A stretch of 64,000 nt of DNA from Nocardioides sp. S-1144. GTDB lineage: Bacteria > Actinomycetota > Actinomycetes > Propionibacteriales > Nocardioidaceae. The notes below the pieces were generated by a model, which did not search any database, was not told the DNA's origin, and saw only the letters and a list, made by a program, of their open reading frames with translations. Where the stretch lies: contig NZ_CP040695.2 of NCBI RefSeq assembly GCF_005954645.2, positions 1,612,001-1,676,000 of the forward strand, given 5' to 3'. Both the position numbers and the translations under genes were made by a program. This document shows, piece by piece, positions 46,922-55,084 of the stretch (position 1 is its first letter; each line of letters starts with the position of its first letter).

Positions 46922-48394
46922 GTGTCGTCCTTCACCGAGATCGTCCGCACGCACACCGATCTCGACGCCGACGACGTCGCCTGGCTCCAGCTCCTCCAGG
47001 CCGACTGGCAGATCATCGCCGACCTGTCCTTCGCCGACCTGGTGCTGTGGCTGCCCGACCGCGAGCGCAGCGGGTACTGGGCGGCCGGGCAGATGCGCCC
47101 CACGACCGGGCCGACGGCCTACGTCGACGACATCGTCGGCACCTACGTCGAGCGCGGACGGCGACCGCTGCTGGACGCGGCCTACGAGCAGGGCCGGACC
47201 GCGCGGGAGGGCGACCCCGAGTGGCGCGACGAGGTGCCGGTGCGCAACGAGTCGATCCCGGTCGTGCGGGCCGGCCGCGTCATCGGCGTCATCGGCCGCA
47301 ACACCAACCTGCTCGGCGTACGCACGCCCAGCCGTCTCGAGCTGTCGTACCTGCAGACCGCGGCCGACCTGACCCAGATGATCGCGACCGGGGACTTCCC
47401 GTCCTCGGGCCAGCGCAGCGACCACGCCGACTCGCCGCGGGTCGGCGACGGATTCTTGCGCGTGGACGCCGGCGGTCACGTCGTCTACGCCAGCCCCAAC
47501 GCGCAGTCGGTCTACCGCCGGCTCGGGCTCTCCGGCGACCTGGCCGGCCTGGTGCTGGCCGACCTCGTGCGCGAGCTGGTGCCGCCGCGACGCCGTCCCG
47601 ACGAGGAGACGCTCAGCGCCGTGCTGGGCGGACGGGCGCACCGCGACGTCGAGATCGGCACCGTGGAGGTCTCGATCATCGTCCGGGCGATCCCGCTGCG
47701 CACCGGCGGCGAGCACATCGGTGGGCTGATCCTGGTCCGCGACGTGTCCGACCTGCGCCGCCGCGACCGCGAGCTGGTGACCAAGGACGCGACGATCCGC
47801 GAGATCCACCACCGCGTGAAGAACAACCTGCAGACCGTCGCCGCCCTGCTCCGGCTGCAGGCCCGCCGGATCGACAACGAGACCGCCAAGCTGGCGCTCG
47901 AGGAGGCCGTGCGCCGGGTGGGGTCGATCGCGATCGTGCACGAGACCCTCAGCCAGGCCGTCGAGGAGACGGTGCAGTTCGACGAGATCGCCGACCGCCT
48001 CGGCACGATGGTCACCGACGTCGGCGCGCTGCCGGGCCGGGTCCTGGTCCGCCGGGTCGGCAGCTTCGGCGTGCTGCCCAGCGAGGGCGCGAACGCCCTC
48101 GCGATGGTGCTGACCGAGCTGCTCCAGAACGCCGTCGAGCACGGCTACGACGACGACCCCGCCGTGGTCGGCGAGATCGTCGTGACCGTCGACCACCTCG
48201 GCGGCCGCACGCACGTCGTGGTCGACGACGACGGCCGGGGGCTGCCGGCCGGCTTCACCCTCGACGGGTCGACCAACCTGGGCCTCTCGATCGTCCGCAC
48301 CCTCGTCGAGTCCGAGCTCGGCGGTCAGCTCGAGCTGCGCGACCGCCCCGAGGGCGGCACCCGCGTCGCCATCGACGTCCCCTCCGCCACCTGA
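46922..48394 (+). CDS. pdtaS: PdtaS-like sensor histidine kinase
   Basis: A 490-residue soluble histidine kinase. Domains: N-terminal GAF-like sensor (about 5-140), PAS (about 175-280), HisKA_2 with EIHHRVKNNLQTVAALLRLQ (His296/297) and HATPase at 385-490 (ELLQNAVEHGY, DDDGRGLP, GLSIVRTLVE). This is the PdtaS arrangement; in mycobacteria PdtaS phosphorylates PdtaR, an ANTAR antiterminator that acts on RNA. No pdtaR is present here. It lies close to whiB1, as in Mycobacterium, which supports orthology. No membrane span is seen. Confidence 0.9.
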   Translation: MSSFTEIVRTHTDLDADDVAWLQLLQADWQIIADLSFADLVLWLPDRERSGYWAAGQMRPTTGPTAYVDDIVGTYVERGRRPLLDAAYEQGRTAREGDPEWRDEVPVRNESIPVVRAGRVIGVIGRNTNLLGVRTPSRLELSYLQTAADLTQMIATGDFPSSGQRSDHADSPRVGDGFLRVDAGGHVVYASPNAQSVYRRLGLSGDLAGLVLADLVRELVPPRRRPDEETLSAVLGGRAHRDVEIGTVEVSIIVRAIPLRTGGEHIGGLILVRDVSDLRRRDRELVTKDATIREIHHRVKNNLQTVAALLRLQARRIDNETAKLALEEAVRRVGSIAIVHETLSQAVEETVQFDEIADRLGTMVTDVGALPGRVLVRRVGSFGVLPSEGANALAMVLTELLQNAVEHGYDDDPAVVGEIVVTVDHLGGRTHVVVDDDGRGLPAGFTLDGSTNLGLSIVRTLVESELGGQLELRDRPEGGTRVAIDVPSAT

Positions 48395-48397
48395 CCT

Positions 48398-48700
48398 CCG
48401 GAGGTCGAGCGACGACGAAACCGCCACCCGGAGGTTGAGCGAGCGAGCGCCAGCGAGCGACGACGAAACCGGTCGCCGCGTCAGGACGCCGCCACGGAGG
48501 TTGAGCGAGCGAGCGCCAGCGAGCGACGACGAAACCGCCCACCCGGAGGTTGAGCGAGCGAGCGCCAGCGAGCGACGACGAAACCGCCCACCCGGAGGTT
48601 GAGCGAGCGAGCGCCAGCGAGCGACGACGAAACCGGTCGCCGCGTCAGGGCGCCGCCACGGAGGTTGAGCGAGCGAGCGCCAGCGAGCGACGACGAAACC
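48398..48700. repeat. Array of 41-bp interspersed repeats
   Basis: Five full copies of a 41-bp unit beginning GGAGGTTGAGCGAGCGAGCG and ending ACGAAACC lie at 48430-48470, 48496-48536, 48545-48585, 48594-48634 and 48660-48700. A shortened copy is at 48400-48422. Spacers are of two kinds: a 25-nt sequence (copies 1-2 and 4-5) and an 8-nt sequence (copies 2-3 and 3-4). They are therefore not CRISPR spacers. The array fills the gap between convergent pdtaS-like and whiB genes; the remaining 48701-48828 shows no gene. Similar GAGCGAGCG-type repeats are dispersed in many actinobacterial genomes. Confidence 0.9.
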
Positions 48701-48828
48701 GGCGGACGCCGTCACGGCCACGGTGGGCCAGCAGGTCTCGCCACGCGGGCCGAGGCTTCGTTCCGCACCCGCGCCGCTCGCTCGACCATCAGGACGAGCA
48801 CGGACTCGCCGCGCCCGCCCGTCTCGTC

Positions 48829-49080
48829 CTAGGCGGTGCGCACCCGCGCGCGGGCGTTGCGCCGCTTGAGCGCGCGGCGCTCGTCCTCGCTGAGGCCGCC
48901 CCAGACTCCGTGGTCCTGTCCGGCCTCCAGCGCCCAGGCGAGGCAGAGCTCGCGCACGTCGCAGCGTCGGCAGACCTGCTTGGCCTCCTCGATCTGGAGG
49001 ATGGCCGGACCGGTGTTGCCGATCGGGAAGAACAGCTCCGGGTCCTCGTCGAGGCATGCGGAACGGTGGCGCCAGTCCAT
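48829..49080 (-). CDS. whiB1: WhiB1-type iron-sulfur transcriptional regulator
   Basis: An 83-residue Wbl protein with the four iron-sulfur ligands Cys9, Cys37, Cys40 and Cys46, the GVWGG turn and a basic C-terminal tail (RRALKRRNARARVRTA) for DNA contact. WhiB1 is an essential NO-sensitive regulator that works with the housekeeping sigma factor. Short length and the neighbouring PdtaS-like gene support WhiB1 rather than other Wbl types. The upstream region holds a CRP-like site, as reported for mycobacterial whiB1. Confidence 0.93.
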   Translation of the reverse strand: MDWRHRSACLDEDPELFFPIGNTGPAILQIEEAKQVCRRCDVRELCLAWALEAGQDHGVWGGLSEDERRALKRRNARARVRTA

Positions 49081-49156
49081 GGGTGGGTGGATCCTTGATC
49101 TCTCGTTCGTGCAGGCAGGGGTTGCTCAGGCCTGCGGGCGCGCGAAATCCTCGGTG

Positions 49157-49172
49157 TGTGAACGATTTCACG
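49157..49172. promoter_or_regulatory. CRP-type site upstream of whiB1
   Basis: TGTGA-ACGATT-TCACG matches nine of ten consensus bases of TGTGA-N6-TCACA, 77-92 nt upstream of the whiB1 start. In Mycobacterium tuberculosis whiB1 is a CRP (Rv3676) target, so conservation of this control is likely. Confidence 0.6.
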
Positions 49173-49295
49173 AACGCATGACAACCATCGCAACTATCGA
49201 CGGCGGTATCAAGCGTTTCGCGCAGCGATGTGAGTCTTGTCCGTCACAGCCTCCCGAGAACCGACGACCGGCCGGCGCGCCGTAGGCTCGAGGTC

Positions 49296-49676
49296 GTGCG
49301 AGAGAGCAGTCGGGCGCGGCCCTTCCCCCTGACCCTCTCAGCGGTGCTCGTGGGAGTGCAAGGGTTTGCCATGATCGTCCTGGCGCTGCTCGCGATCCTC
49401 GACGTCGGCGGCGACCAGGTCGAGATCGGTCTCTCGGTCGCGATCTTCTTCGGCGCCTACGGCGGCGCGCTGGTCGCGGCGGCCGTCGGGCTGACCCGGC
49501 AGCAGGGCTGGGCGCGGGGCCCGGTGCTGATCACGCAGCTGATCCAGGTCGGCCTGGCCTGGAACGTGCGCGACGTGCCGCTGCTCGCGGTCCCGCTCGC
49601 CGTGATGGGCGTGGCCACGATCGTGCTGATGGTGCAGCCGTCCAGCATCGCCGCCCTGGAGCGCGACGGCGCCTGA
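49296..49676 (+). CDS. Small membrane protein of unknown function
   Basis: A 126-residue protein with about four membrane spans (LSAVLVGVQGFAMIVLALLAIL, IGLSVAIFFGAYGGALVAAAV, VLITQLIQVGLAWNV, LLAVPLAVMGVATIVLMV). GTG 49296 is chosen: a TAGGCT box ends 7 nt before it, giving a leaderless start, while the frame is open up to 49230. No catalytic motif is visible and I do not recognise a named family. It is convergent with sigF and divergent from whiB1. Confidence 0.75.
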   Translation: MRESSRARPFPLTLSAVLVGVQGFAMIVLALLAILDVGGDQVEIGLSVAIFFGAYGGALVAAAVGLTRQQGWARGPVLITQLIQVGLAWNVRDVPLLAVPLAVMGVATIVLMVQPSSIAALERDGA

Positions 49677-49687
49677 GGGCTCGGGTG

Positions 49688-50590
49688 CTACTCGGGGTCG
49701 GGCGCCTCGAGCGAGGTGCGCAGCTGCTCGAGGGTCCGGTTGAGCAGCCGGGAGACGTGCATCTGCGAGACACCGATCTCCTCGGCGATCTGGGACTGCG
49801 TCATGTTCTTGAAGAACCGGAGCAGCAGGATCCGCTTCTCGCGCGGCGCGAGCTGCTCGAGCAGCGGCTTGATCGACTCGCGGATCTCGACGTGCTCGAG
49901 GCCCTCGTCCTCGACGCCGATCGCGTCGAGCATGCTCGACCCGCCCTCGTCGGAGTCGTCGCTGGCGTCGAGGGAGAGCGTCGAGTAGGCGTTGCTCGAC
50001 TCGATGCCCTCCACGATCTCCTCGACCGTGCAGCCGATGGTCTCGGCCAGCTCGCGCGGGGTGGGGGAGCGCCCCAGGCTCTGGGTCAGCTCGGCCGAGG
50101 CCGCGCTGATCTGCATCCGCAGCTCCTGCAGGCGCCGAGGGACCCGGATCGCCCAGCCCTTGTCGCGGAAGTACCGCTTGATCTCGCCGATGATGGTCGG
50201 CGTCGCGTAGGTCGAGAACTCCACGCCGCGCTCGGTGTCGAACCGGTCGACCGACTTGATCAGGCCGATCGTGCCGACCTGGACGAGGTCCTCGAAGGGC
50301 TCGCCGCGGTTGCGGAAGCGCCGCGCGCAGTGCTCGACGAGCGGCAGGTGCAGGTGCACGAGGTCGTCGCGGGCCTGGGCGCGGGAGGCCTCGGAGCCGA
50401 GGTCGTCGCGCAGCTCGACGAACAGCTCGGCGCTGCGCCTGCGGGTGGCCTCGACGCGGGTGAGCCGGGCCTCGGCGGGCGTCGGCTGGACGACGTCCTC
50501 GGTCTCGACCGACGGGTCGGGCCGGTCGGGGGCGGGCCGGGGAGGGTCGGGCGGTGAGGTGCTGCCGTCCCGAGGAGCAGACGAGTCCAT
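49688..50590 (-). CDS. sigF: Stress/sporulation-type sigma factor (SigB/SigF/SigG family)
   Basis: A 300-residue group 3 sigma factor with regions 2 (DLVQVGTIGLIKSVDRFD, VEFSTYATPTIIGEIKRYFRD), 3 (LGRSPTPRELAETIG) and 4 (KNMTQSQIAEEIGVSQMHVSRLL). The first about 40 residues form a Pro/Asp-rich tail. It is 1 nt downstream of an RsbW-like anti-sigma gene and will be held inactive by it until a partner-switch releases it. No RsbV-like antagonist is in the window. In actinobacteria it governs osmotic, oxidative and stationary-phase responses. Confidence 0.92.
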   Translation of the reverse strand: MDSSAPRDGSTSPPDPPRPAPDRPDPSVETEDVVQPTPAEARLTRVEATRRRSAELFVELRDDLGSEASRAQARDDLVHLHLPLVEHCARRFRNRGEPFEDLVQVGTIGLIKSVDRFDTERGVEFSTYATPTIIGEIKRYFRDKGWAIRVPRRLQELRMQISAASAELTQSLGRSPTPRELAETIGCTVEEIVEGIESSNAYSTLSLDASDDSDEGGSSMLDAIGVEDEGLEHVEIRESIKPLLEQLAPREKRILLLRFFKNMTQSQIAEEIGVSQMHVSRLLNRTLEQLRTSLEAPDPE

Positions 50591-50591
50591 G

Positions 50592-50999
50592 TCAGCTGCC
50601 GGCCCCGAACGCGGACGACGTCATCGTCATCACGATCGCCAGGTGGCCGCCGCGCGACTCGATGTCGGCGGACGTCGCCAGGGTCGTGAGGACCTGCCAG
50701 GCGAAGCTGTCGAGGTCGGGGACCGGGTTGCCCTCGGTGCGGGCGCTGACGGAGATGGTCATCCGGCCCGGCGCGAGGTGGAAGCCGGTGACCAGGTCGG
50801 TACCGCTCGCGGCGTGCTCCAGCACCATCGCGTTGGCCTCGCCGACCGCGATCCGCAGGTCCTCGATGTCGTCGATGGTGAAGTCGAGCCTCGCGGCCAG
50901 GCCGGCGGTCGTCGTGCGCAGGACCGAGGCGTAGGCGCTGTCGGCCGGCAGCCGCAGCTCGACGTCGGGACGACCGTCGGGGTGGGACGTGTCTGACAT
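50592..50999 (-). CDS. RsbW-like anti-sigma factor (HATPase_c)
   Basis: A 135-residue GHKL-type ATPase. The N box appears as DLRIAVGEANAMVLEHA and the late GGHLAIVMTMTSS; the G-boxes are degenerate, as in mycobacterial RsbW/UsfX. It should bind and hold the sigma factor encoded 1 nt downstream. ATG 50999 (MSDTSHPDG) is the natural start; the longer frame to 51137 covers the promoter. A SigF-type promoter lies 80-105 nt upstream, suggesting autoregulation. Confidence 0.88.
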   Translation of the reverse strand: MSDTSHPDGRPDVELRLPADSAYASVLRTTTAGLAARLDFTIDDIEDLRIAVGEANAMVLEHAASGTDLVTGFHLAPGRMTISVSARTEGNPVPDLDSFAWQVLTTLATSADIESRGGHLAIVMTMTSSAFGAGS

Positions 51000-51078
51000 G
51001 GGGCCGGTCCTTCGCTCGTCTGGGTTCAACGCACCGACCCTAGCGCCCGCGGCGGGCCGGGTCGGCGTCCGTCGGTGG

Positions 51079-51104
51079 CTACCCGCGTCGTCCGGGACCG
51101 AAAC
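51079..51104 (-). promoter_or_regulatory. SigF-type promoter of the anti-sigma/sigF operon
   Basis: On the minus strand GTTT (51104-51101), 16 nt, then GGGTAG (51084-51079) matches the SigF/SigB consensus GTTT-N14-17-GGGTAT in all but the last base. It would give a leader of about 70 nt. A TAGGGT box closer to the gene (near 51040) may be the housekeeping promoter. Confidence 0.6.
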
Positions 51105-51187
51105 GTGGGGAGCGACGTCGCGGACGACCGCTCGCACGGGCCCGGCGCCCCGGGGCGGGCCACTCGGTCGCCGCCTACGCTCGGCAC

Positions 51188-52243
51188 ATGCGCGTCCTCC
51201 TCACCGGCTCGGCCGGGTTCATCGGCACCGCGATCGGCCACGCGCTCGAGGACGGCGGCCACGACGTGGTGCGGGTCGACCTGATGCTCGAGCAGGCGCA
51301 CGGCGCGACCGAGGTGCCCGGCGGCACGCACCGCCTCGACGTCCGCGAGGCGGGCGGCTGGCCGGGCGGGCTCCTCGAGGGCGTGGACGCCGTCTGCCAC
51401 CAGGCCGCCGTCGTGGGCGCCGGGGTCACCGTCGCCGACCTGCCGGCCTACGCCGGGCACAACGACCTCGGCACCGCGGCCCTGCTGGCGGCGATGCACG
51501 CCCACGGCGTCTCGCGGCTGGTGCTGGCGTCGTCGATGGTGGTCTACGGCGAGGGGCGCTACACCTGCCCGACCCACGGCGACCAGGTCCCACCGCCGCG
51601 CGCCGTGGCGGCGCTCGAGGCCGGCGACGTCGAGAACCACTGCGGCGTGTGCGGTGCCGACCTCGACTGGGCGCTGGTCGACGAGGACGCGCGGCTCGAC
51701 CCGCGCAGCAGCTACGCCGCCAGCAAGCTCGCCCAGGAGCACTACACCTCGGCGTGGGTCCGTCAGGCGGCGGAGTCGGGGGCCGCCGCGGTCGCGCTGC
51801 GCTACCACAACGTCTACGGGCCGGGGATGCCCCGCGACACGCCCTACTCGGGGGTCGCGGCGATGTTCCGGTCCTCGCTCGAGCGGGGGGAGCGTCCCCA
51901 GGTCTACGAGGACGGCGGCCAGGTGCGCGACTTCGTCCACGTCGCCGACGTCGCGCGCGCCAACGTGCTCGCGCTGGAGGCGGTCGTGGCCGCCGACGCC
52001 GGTCGCTTCGAGGCCCTCAACGTGGCCTCGGGCCACCCCGTCTCGATCCTCGACGTCGCGCGGCTGGTCGGCGAGGGCACCGACGCCGGCGTGGAGCCGG
52101 AGGTCACCGGCGGCTACCGGCTGGGCGACGTGCGGCACGTCGTGGCGTCGCCGGCACGGGCCGAGGCCTCGCTCGGCTTCCGCGCCGAGATCCTCCCGGG
52201 GACGGGGCTGCCGGCGTTCGCGACCACGCCGCTGCGCGCCTGA
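51188..52243 (+). CDS. NAD-dependent epimerase/dehydratase with a Cys-rich insert
   Basis: A 351-residue extended SDR. The NAD motif is GSAGFIGTAIG (residues 7-17), the catalytic pair is in SSYAASKLAQEHY, and the sugar-binding part follows ALRYHNVYGPGMP. Between about residues 122 and 165 an insert carries C127-x2-H130 and C152-x2-C155 (CPTHG ... CGVCG), which looks like a zinc knuckle. Such inserts are not part of standard GalE/RmlB enzymes. ATG 51188 stands 6 nt after TACGCT and is probably leaderless. The substrate is probably a nucleotide sugar, given the glycosyltransferase genes that follow. Confidence 0.88.
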   Translation: MRVLLTGSAGFIGTAIGHALEDGGHDVVRVDLMLEQAHGATEVPGGTHRLDVREAGGWPGGLLEGVDAVCHQAAVVGAGVTVADLPAYAGHNDLGTAALLAAMHAHGVSRLVLASSMVVYGEGRYTCPTHGDQVPPPRAVAALEAGDVENHCGVCGADLDWALVDEDARLDPRSSYAASKLAQEHYTSAWVRQAAESGAAAVALRYHNVYGPGMPRDTPYSGVAAMFRSSLERGERPQVYEDGGQVRDFVHVADVARANVLALEAVVAADAGRFEALNVASGHPVSILDVARLVGEGTDAGVEPEVTGGYRLGDVRHVVASPARAEASLGFRAEILPGTGLPAFATTPLRA

Positions 52244-52247
52244 GTTC

Positions 52248-53630
52248 TCACCACTGGGTGAAGACGAGCTGCTGCAGGACGACGGCGCCCGCCACCTGCA
52301 CGGCCAGGGCCGGGCGGTGCCAGCGCGGGGGGAGCAGGGCAGCGCTCAGCAGCAGCCACGGCACCCAGGGCAGCCAGATCCGCTCGACCTCGGACTTGCT
52401 CATGCCGGACAGGTCGGCCACCAGCACCGCGGCCGCGGCCGAGAGCGAGAGGAGCACCGCGGTGCGGCGCTCGTCGACGGCGCCCGTCACCGTCGCCCGC
52501 ACCCGGGTCAGGGCGCACGCGAGGCCGGCGCCGAGCACGGGGCCGGCGCTGACGACCAGGGCGGCGAGGTTGCCCCACACCCAGTAGGACTGGGGGCGGC
52601 GACCACCGAGGCCGGCGAGGTATCGCTCGCGCAGCGGTCCGTAGGCCTCCCACCACCAGAAGCCGAGGGCCCCGAAGCCGGCCACGACGACCAGGGCGCC
52701 GCCGATCGCCCACGGCAGCGGCCGCCAGGACCTCGCGGCGGCCAGCACGGCGAGGGCGACCGGGCCGATCAGGAGCAGCCCGTAGGAGAGGAAGACGCCC
52801 AGTCCGAGCACCACCCCGGCCAGCACGGACCAGCCCACCGCGCGGCGCCGGGTGGACGCCGTCGCGGCGAGGGCGAGGGCGGCCAGGCCCCAGGCGCTCA
52901 CCGTCACGAAGACGGCGTCCGCCGAGACCGCCGTGAGCACCGCGGCCGGGCTCAGGACGAGGAACGGGAGGACGCGGCGCGCGAGCGGCTCGGCACCGAG
53001 CGCCCGCAGCGTGACCAGCACCCCGGGCACGGCCGCGGCGGCCAGGAGCGTGACCGCCATGCCGACGCCGAAGGAGGTGTCGACGCCCACCCGGACGAGC
53101 AGCACGAAGAAGAGCAGGGCGGCCGGGGGGTGCCCCGAGACGTGGGTCGCCCAGCTGTCGGGCTCGCCGTAGGTGATCCGGCCGACGAACCCGTCGAGCG
53201 TCGCGGGGACGTCGGTGATCCCCCGGGCCGTGGTCAGGTACTCGCCGGGCATGTCCTCGACCCGCGAGATGCCCTCCGCGCCGTCGACGTAGGCGAGGGC
53301 CAGCAGCCAGGCCAGTCCCGCGGCGTACGACACCAGGAGCAGCGCCGGCCACGGCGTGAGGCGCGCCAGGCGGGGCAGCACGAGCCAGGCCACCACGCCG
53401 ACCAGCACGACCCGGACCGTCGTGAACCCGACCGCCTTCACCTCGAGGTAGCCCCGCAGCGGGGGCACCGGCTCCTCGCCGGGGTAGCGCGTGCGCGAGA
53501 ACGTCTCGAACGACATCAGGTGTGGCAGCCAGAACGCCAGGACGACGAGCACGACGCCCACCAGCGCCCCCGACCACGCCGACCTGGCCAGCCGACGTCC
53601 CGAGGGAGGCGTCGCCGTCACGGTGCTCAT
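52248..53630 (-). CDS. Polytopic membrane protein, putative glycosyltransferase (GT-C type)
   Basis: A 460-residue membrane protein with about ten to twelve spans. Its layout, with a long extracytoplasmic first loop after span 1 and a conserved SGHPPAALLFF segment, resembles GT-C mannosyl- or arabinosyltransferase-like proteins that use polyprenyl-phosphate sugars. A DGFVGRITYGEPDSW loop precedes it. No diagnostic catalytic DxD can be assigned with confidence, so the call is tentative. ATG 53630 is the start. It is divergent from a GT2 gene that may make its lipid-linked sugar donor, and convergent with the epimerase. Confidence 0.7.
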   Translation of the reverse strand: MSTVTATPPSGRRLARSAWSGALVGVVLVVLAFWLPHLMSFETFSRTRYPGEEPVPPLRGYLEVKAVGFTTVRVVLVGVVAWLVLPRLARLTPWPALLLVSYAAGLAWLLALAYVDGAEGISRVEDMPGEYLTTARGITDVPATLDGFVGRITYGEPDSWATHVSGHPPAALLFFVLLVRVGVDTSFGVGMAVTLLAAAAVPGVLVTLRALGAEPLARRVLPFLVLSPAAVLTAVSADAVFVTVSAWGLAALALAATASTRRRAVGWSVLAGVVLGLGVFLSYGLLLIGPVALAVLAAARSWRPLPWAIGGALVVVAGFGALGFWWWEAYGPLRERYLAGLGGRRPQSYWVWGNLAALVVSAGPVLGAGLACALTRVRATVTGAVDERRTAVLLSLSAAAAVLVADLSGMSKSEVERIWLPWVPWLLLSAALLPPRWHRPALAVQVAGAVVLQQLVFTQW

Positions 53631-53747
53631 CACGCCCCACCCTAGGGACGGGCCTGGAGACGGCGGCGGGACCGCCCGGCCGGCGTCCTGGACGCAGGGC
53701 TTTGGGGTGGGGTGCGACGACCACTGCTGGCCTAGGTTCGGTGCACG

Positions 53748-54407
53748 ATGCCTGACTGCGACCTGATCCTTCCCTGCCGGGACGAGGCGGCCGCGTTGCG
53801 CGGCCTGCTGCCCCGGATCCCCGACGGGTTCGAGGTGATCGTCGTCGACAACGGTTCGAGCGACGGGACCGCGGACGTCGCCCGCGAGCTCGGTGCCCGC
53901 GTGGTGCACGAGCCGACCCCGGGCTACGGCGCCGCGATCCAAGCCGGGCTGCTTGCGGCGACGAATCCCTACGTGTCGTTCATGGACGGAGACGGGTCGT
54001 TCGACCCCGACGAGCTGCTGCCACTCCTCGACGAGGTGCGCAGCGGCCGCGCCGACGTCGCGGTCGGACGCCGGCGTCCGGTGTCGCGCGGGGTGTGGCC
54101 GTGGCACGCCCGGGCCGGCAACGCGCTCATCGTCGCCTGGCTGAGGCGCCGGATCGAGCTCGACGCCCACGACATCGCGCCGATGCGGGTCTGCCGCCGC
54201 GAGGACCTGCTCGCCCTCGACGTCCGCGACCGCCGCTTCGGCTACCCCGTCGAGCTGCTGCAGAAGGCCACCGCCGCCGGCTGGCGCTTCGCCGAGCGCG
54301 ACGTCGCCTACCACCCGCGGGCCGAGGGCACCCGGTCCAAGGTCTCCGGATCGGTGCGGGGGACCGTGCGCACCGCCCGCGACTTCGCAAAGGTGCTGTC
54401 CCGGTGA
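53748..54407 (+). CDS. Family 2 glycosyltransferase
   Basis: A 219-residue GT2 enzyme of the polyprenyl-phosphate sugar synthase kind: LILPCRDEAAALRGLLPRIP, VVDNGSSDGTADVA and the metal-binding SFMDGDGSFDPDEL. No membrane spans follow, so it acts in the cytoplasm on a lipid or protein acceptor. A TAGGTT box 9 nt before ATG 53748 suggests a near-leaderless message. Its stop overlaps the next gene start by 4 nt (GTGA). It leads a three-gene operon with a DUF2064 protein and a methyltransferase. Confidence 0.9.
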   Translation: MPDCDLILPCRDEAAALRGLLPRIPDGFEVIVVDNGSSDGTADVARELGARVVHEPTPGYGAAIQAGLLAATNPYVSFMDGDGSFDPDELLPLLDEVRSGRADVAVGRRRPVSRGVWPWHARAGNALIVAWLRRRIELDAHDIAPMRVCRREDLLALDVRDRRFGYPVELLQKATAAGWRFAERDVAYHPRAEGTRSKVSGSVRGTVRTARDFAKVLSR

Positions 54408-55084
54408 CCCGCCCCACCGGGTACACCGTGCTCGTCGTCGCCAAGGCCCCGGTGGCCGGGCGGGCGAAGACCCGCCTGGGCGCCGTCGTCGGTGACGACG
54501 CGGCCGCGGACGTCGCCGCCGCCGCCCTCCTGGACACCCTGGCCGCGGCCCGGGCCGCCGTCGGCGCCGACCGCTGCGTCGTCGCCCTCACCGGCGACCT
54601 CGACCGCGCCGCCCGGGGCGAGGAGGTCGCGGCCGCCCTCGCGGGCTGCGTGGTCGTGCCGCAGCGCGGCGACGGCTTCGACGCGCGGCTCGCCCACGCC
54701 CACGCCGACGCCGGCGCGGTTGCGGCCCGCCCCGTCGTCCAGGTCGGGATGGACACCCCGCAGGTCACCGCCGAGCACCTCGACGCCGTCGCCGGCGCGC
54801 TCGCCGACCACGACGCGGTGCTCGGCGCGGCCGGGGACGGCGGCTGGTGGGTCCTCGGGCTGCGCGACTCGGCGCGGGGAGCGGCCCTGCGCGGCGTCCC
54901 GATGTCGACCCCGACGACCCTCGACGACACCGCGGCCGCCCTGCGCTCCGCCGGGCTCACGGTGGGGGAGACCGCCGTCCTGCGCGACGTCGACACCGCC
55001 GAGGACGCCGACGCCGTGGCGCTCGAGGCACCCGGGACCCGCTTCGCGGCCGCCTGGGCCGGACTCGGGGCGGTGCGCCGATGA
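54404..55084 (+). CDS. DUF2064 / TIGR04282-type nucleotidyl- or glycosyltransferase-like protein
   Basis: A 226-residue protein of the TIGR04282 (arsenosugar-associated glycosyltransferase-like) family: VVAKAPVAGRAKTRLG near the N terminus, GMDTPQVTAEHL and GDGGWWVLGL in the middle. It has a GT-A-like fold related to nucleotidyltransferases. The arsenosugar name comes from other genomes and no arsenic gene is present here. It overlaps the GT2 gene and the methyltransferase gene on either side, so the three are one translational unit. Confidence 0.85.
   Translation: MTRPTGYTVLVVAKAPVAGRAKTRLGAVVGDDAAADVAAAALLDTLAAARAAVGADRCVVALTGDLDRAARGEEVAAALAGCVVVPQRGDGFDARLAHAHADAGAVAARPVVQVGMDTPQVTAEHLDAVAGALADHDAVLGAAGDGGWWVLGLRDSARGAALRGVPMSTPTTLDDTAAALRSAGLTVGETAVLRDVDTAEDADAVALEAPGTRFAAAWAGLGAVRR

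Noticed and set aside
48398..48700. CRISPR array
   Set aside because: The repeat length looks suitable but the spacers are only two sequences reused in fixed order, there is no leader and no cas gene is present.
46298..49171. A 957-residue minus-strand frame spanning the kinase and the repeat array
   Set aside because: It is antisense to a good histidine kinase and runs through repeats and the whiB1 promoter; the protein has no recognisable domain.
54404..55084. Arsenosugar biosynthesis gene
   Set aside because: The family name refers to a different genomic context. No ArsM, ArsR or radical SAM partner is present.
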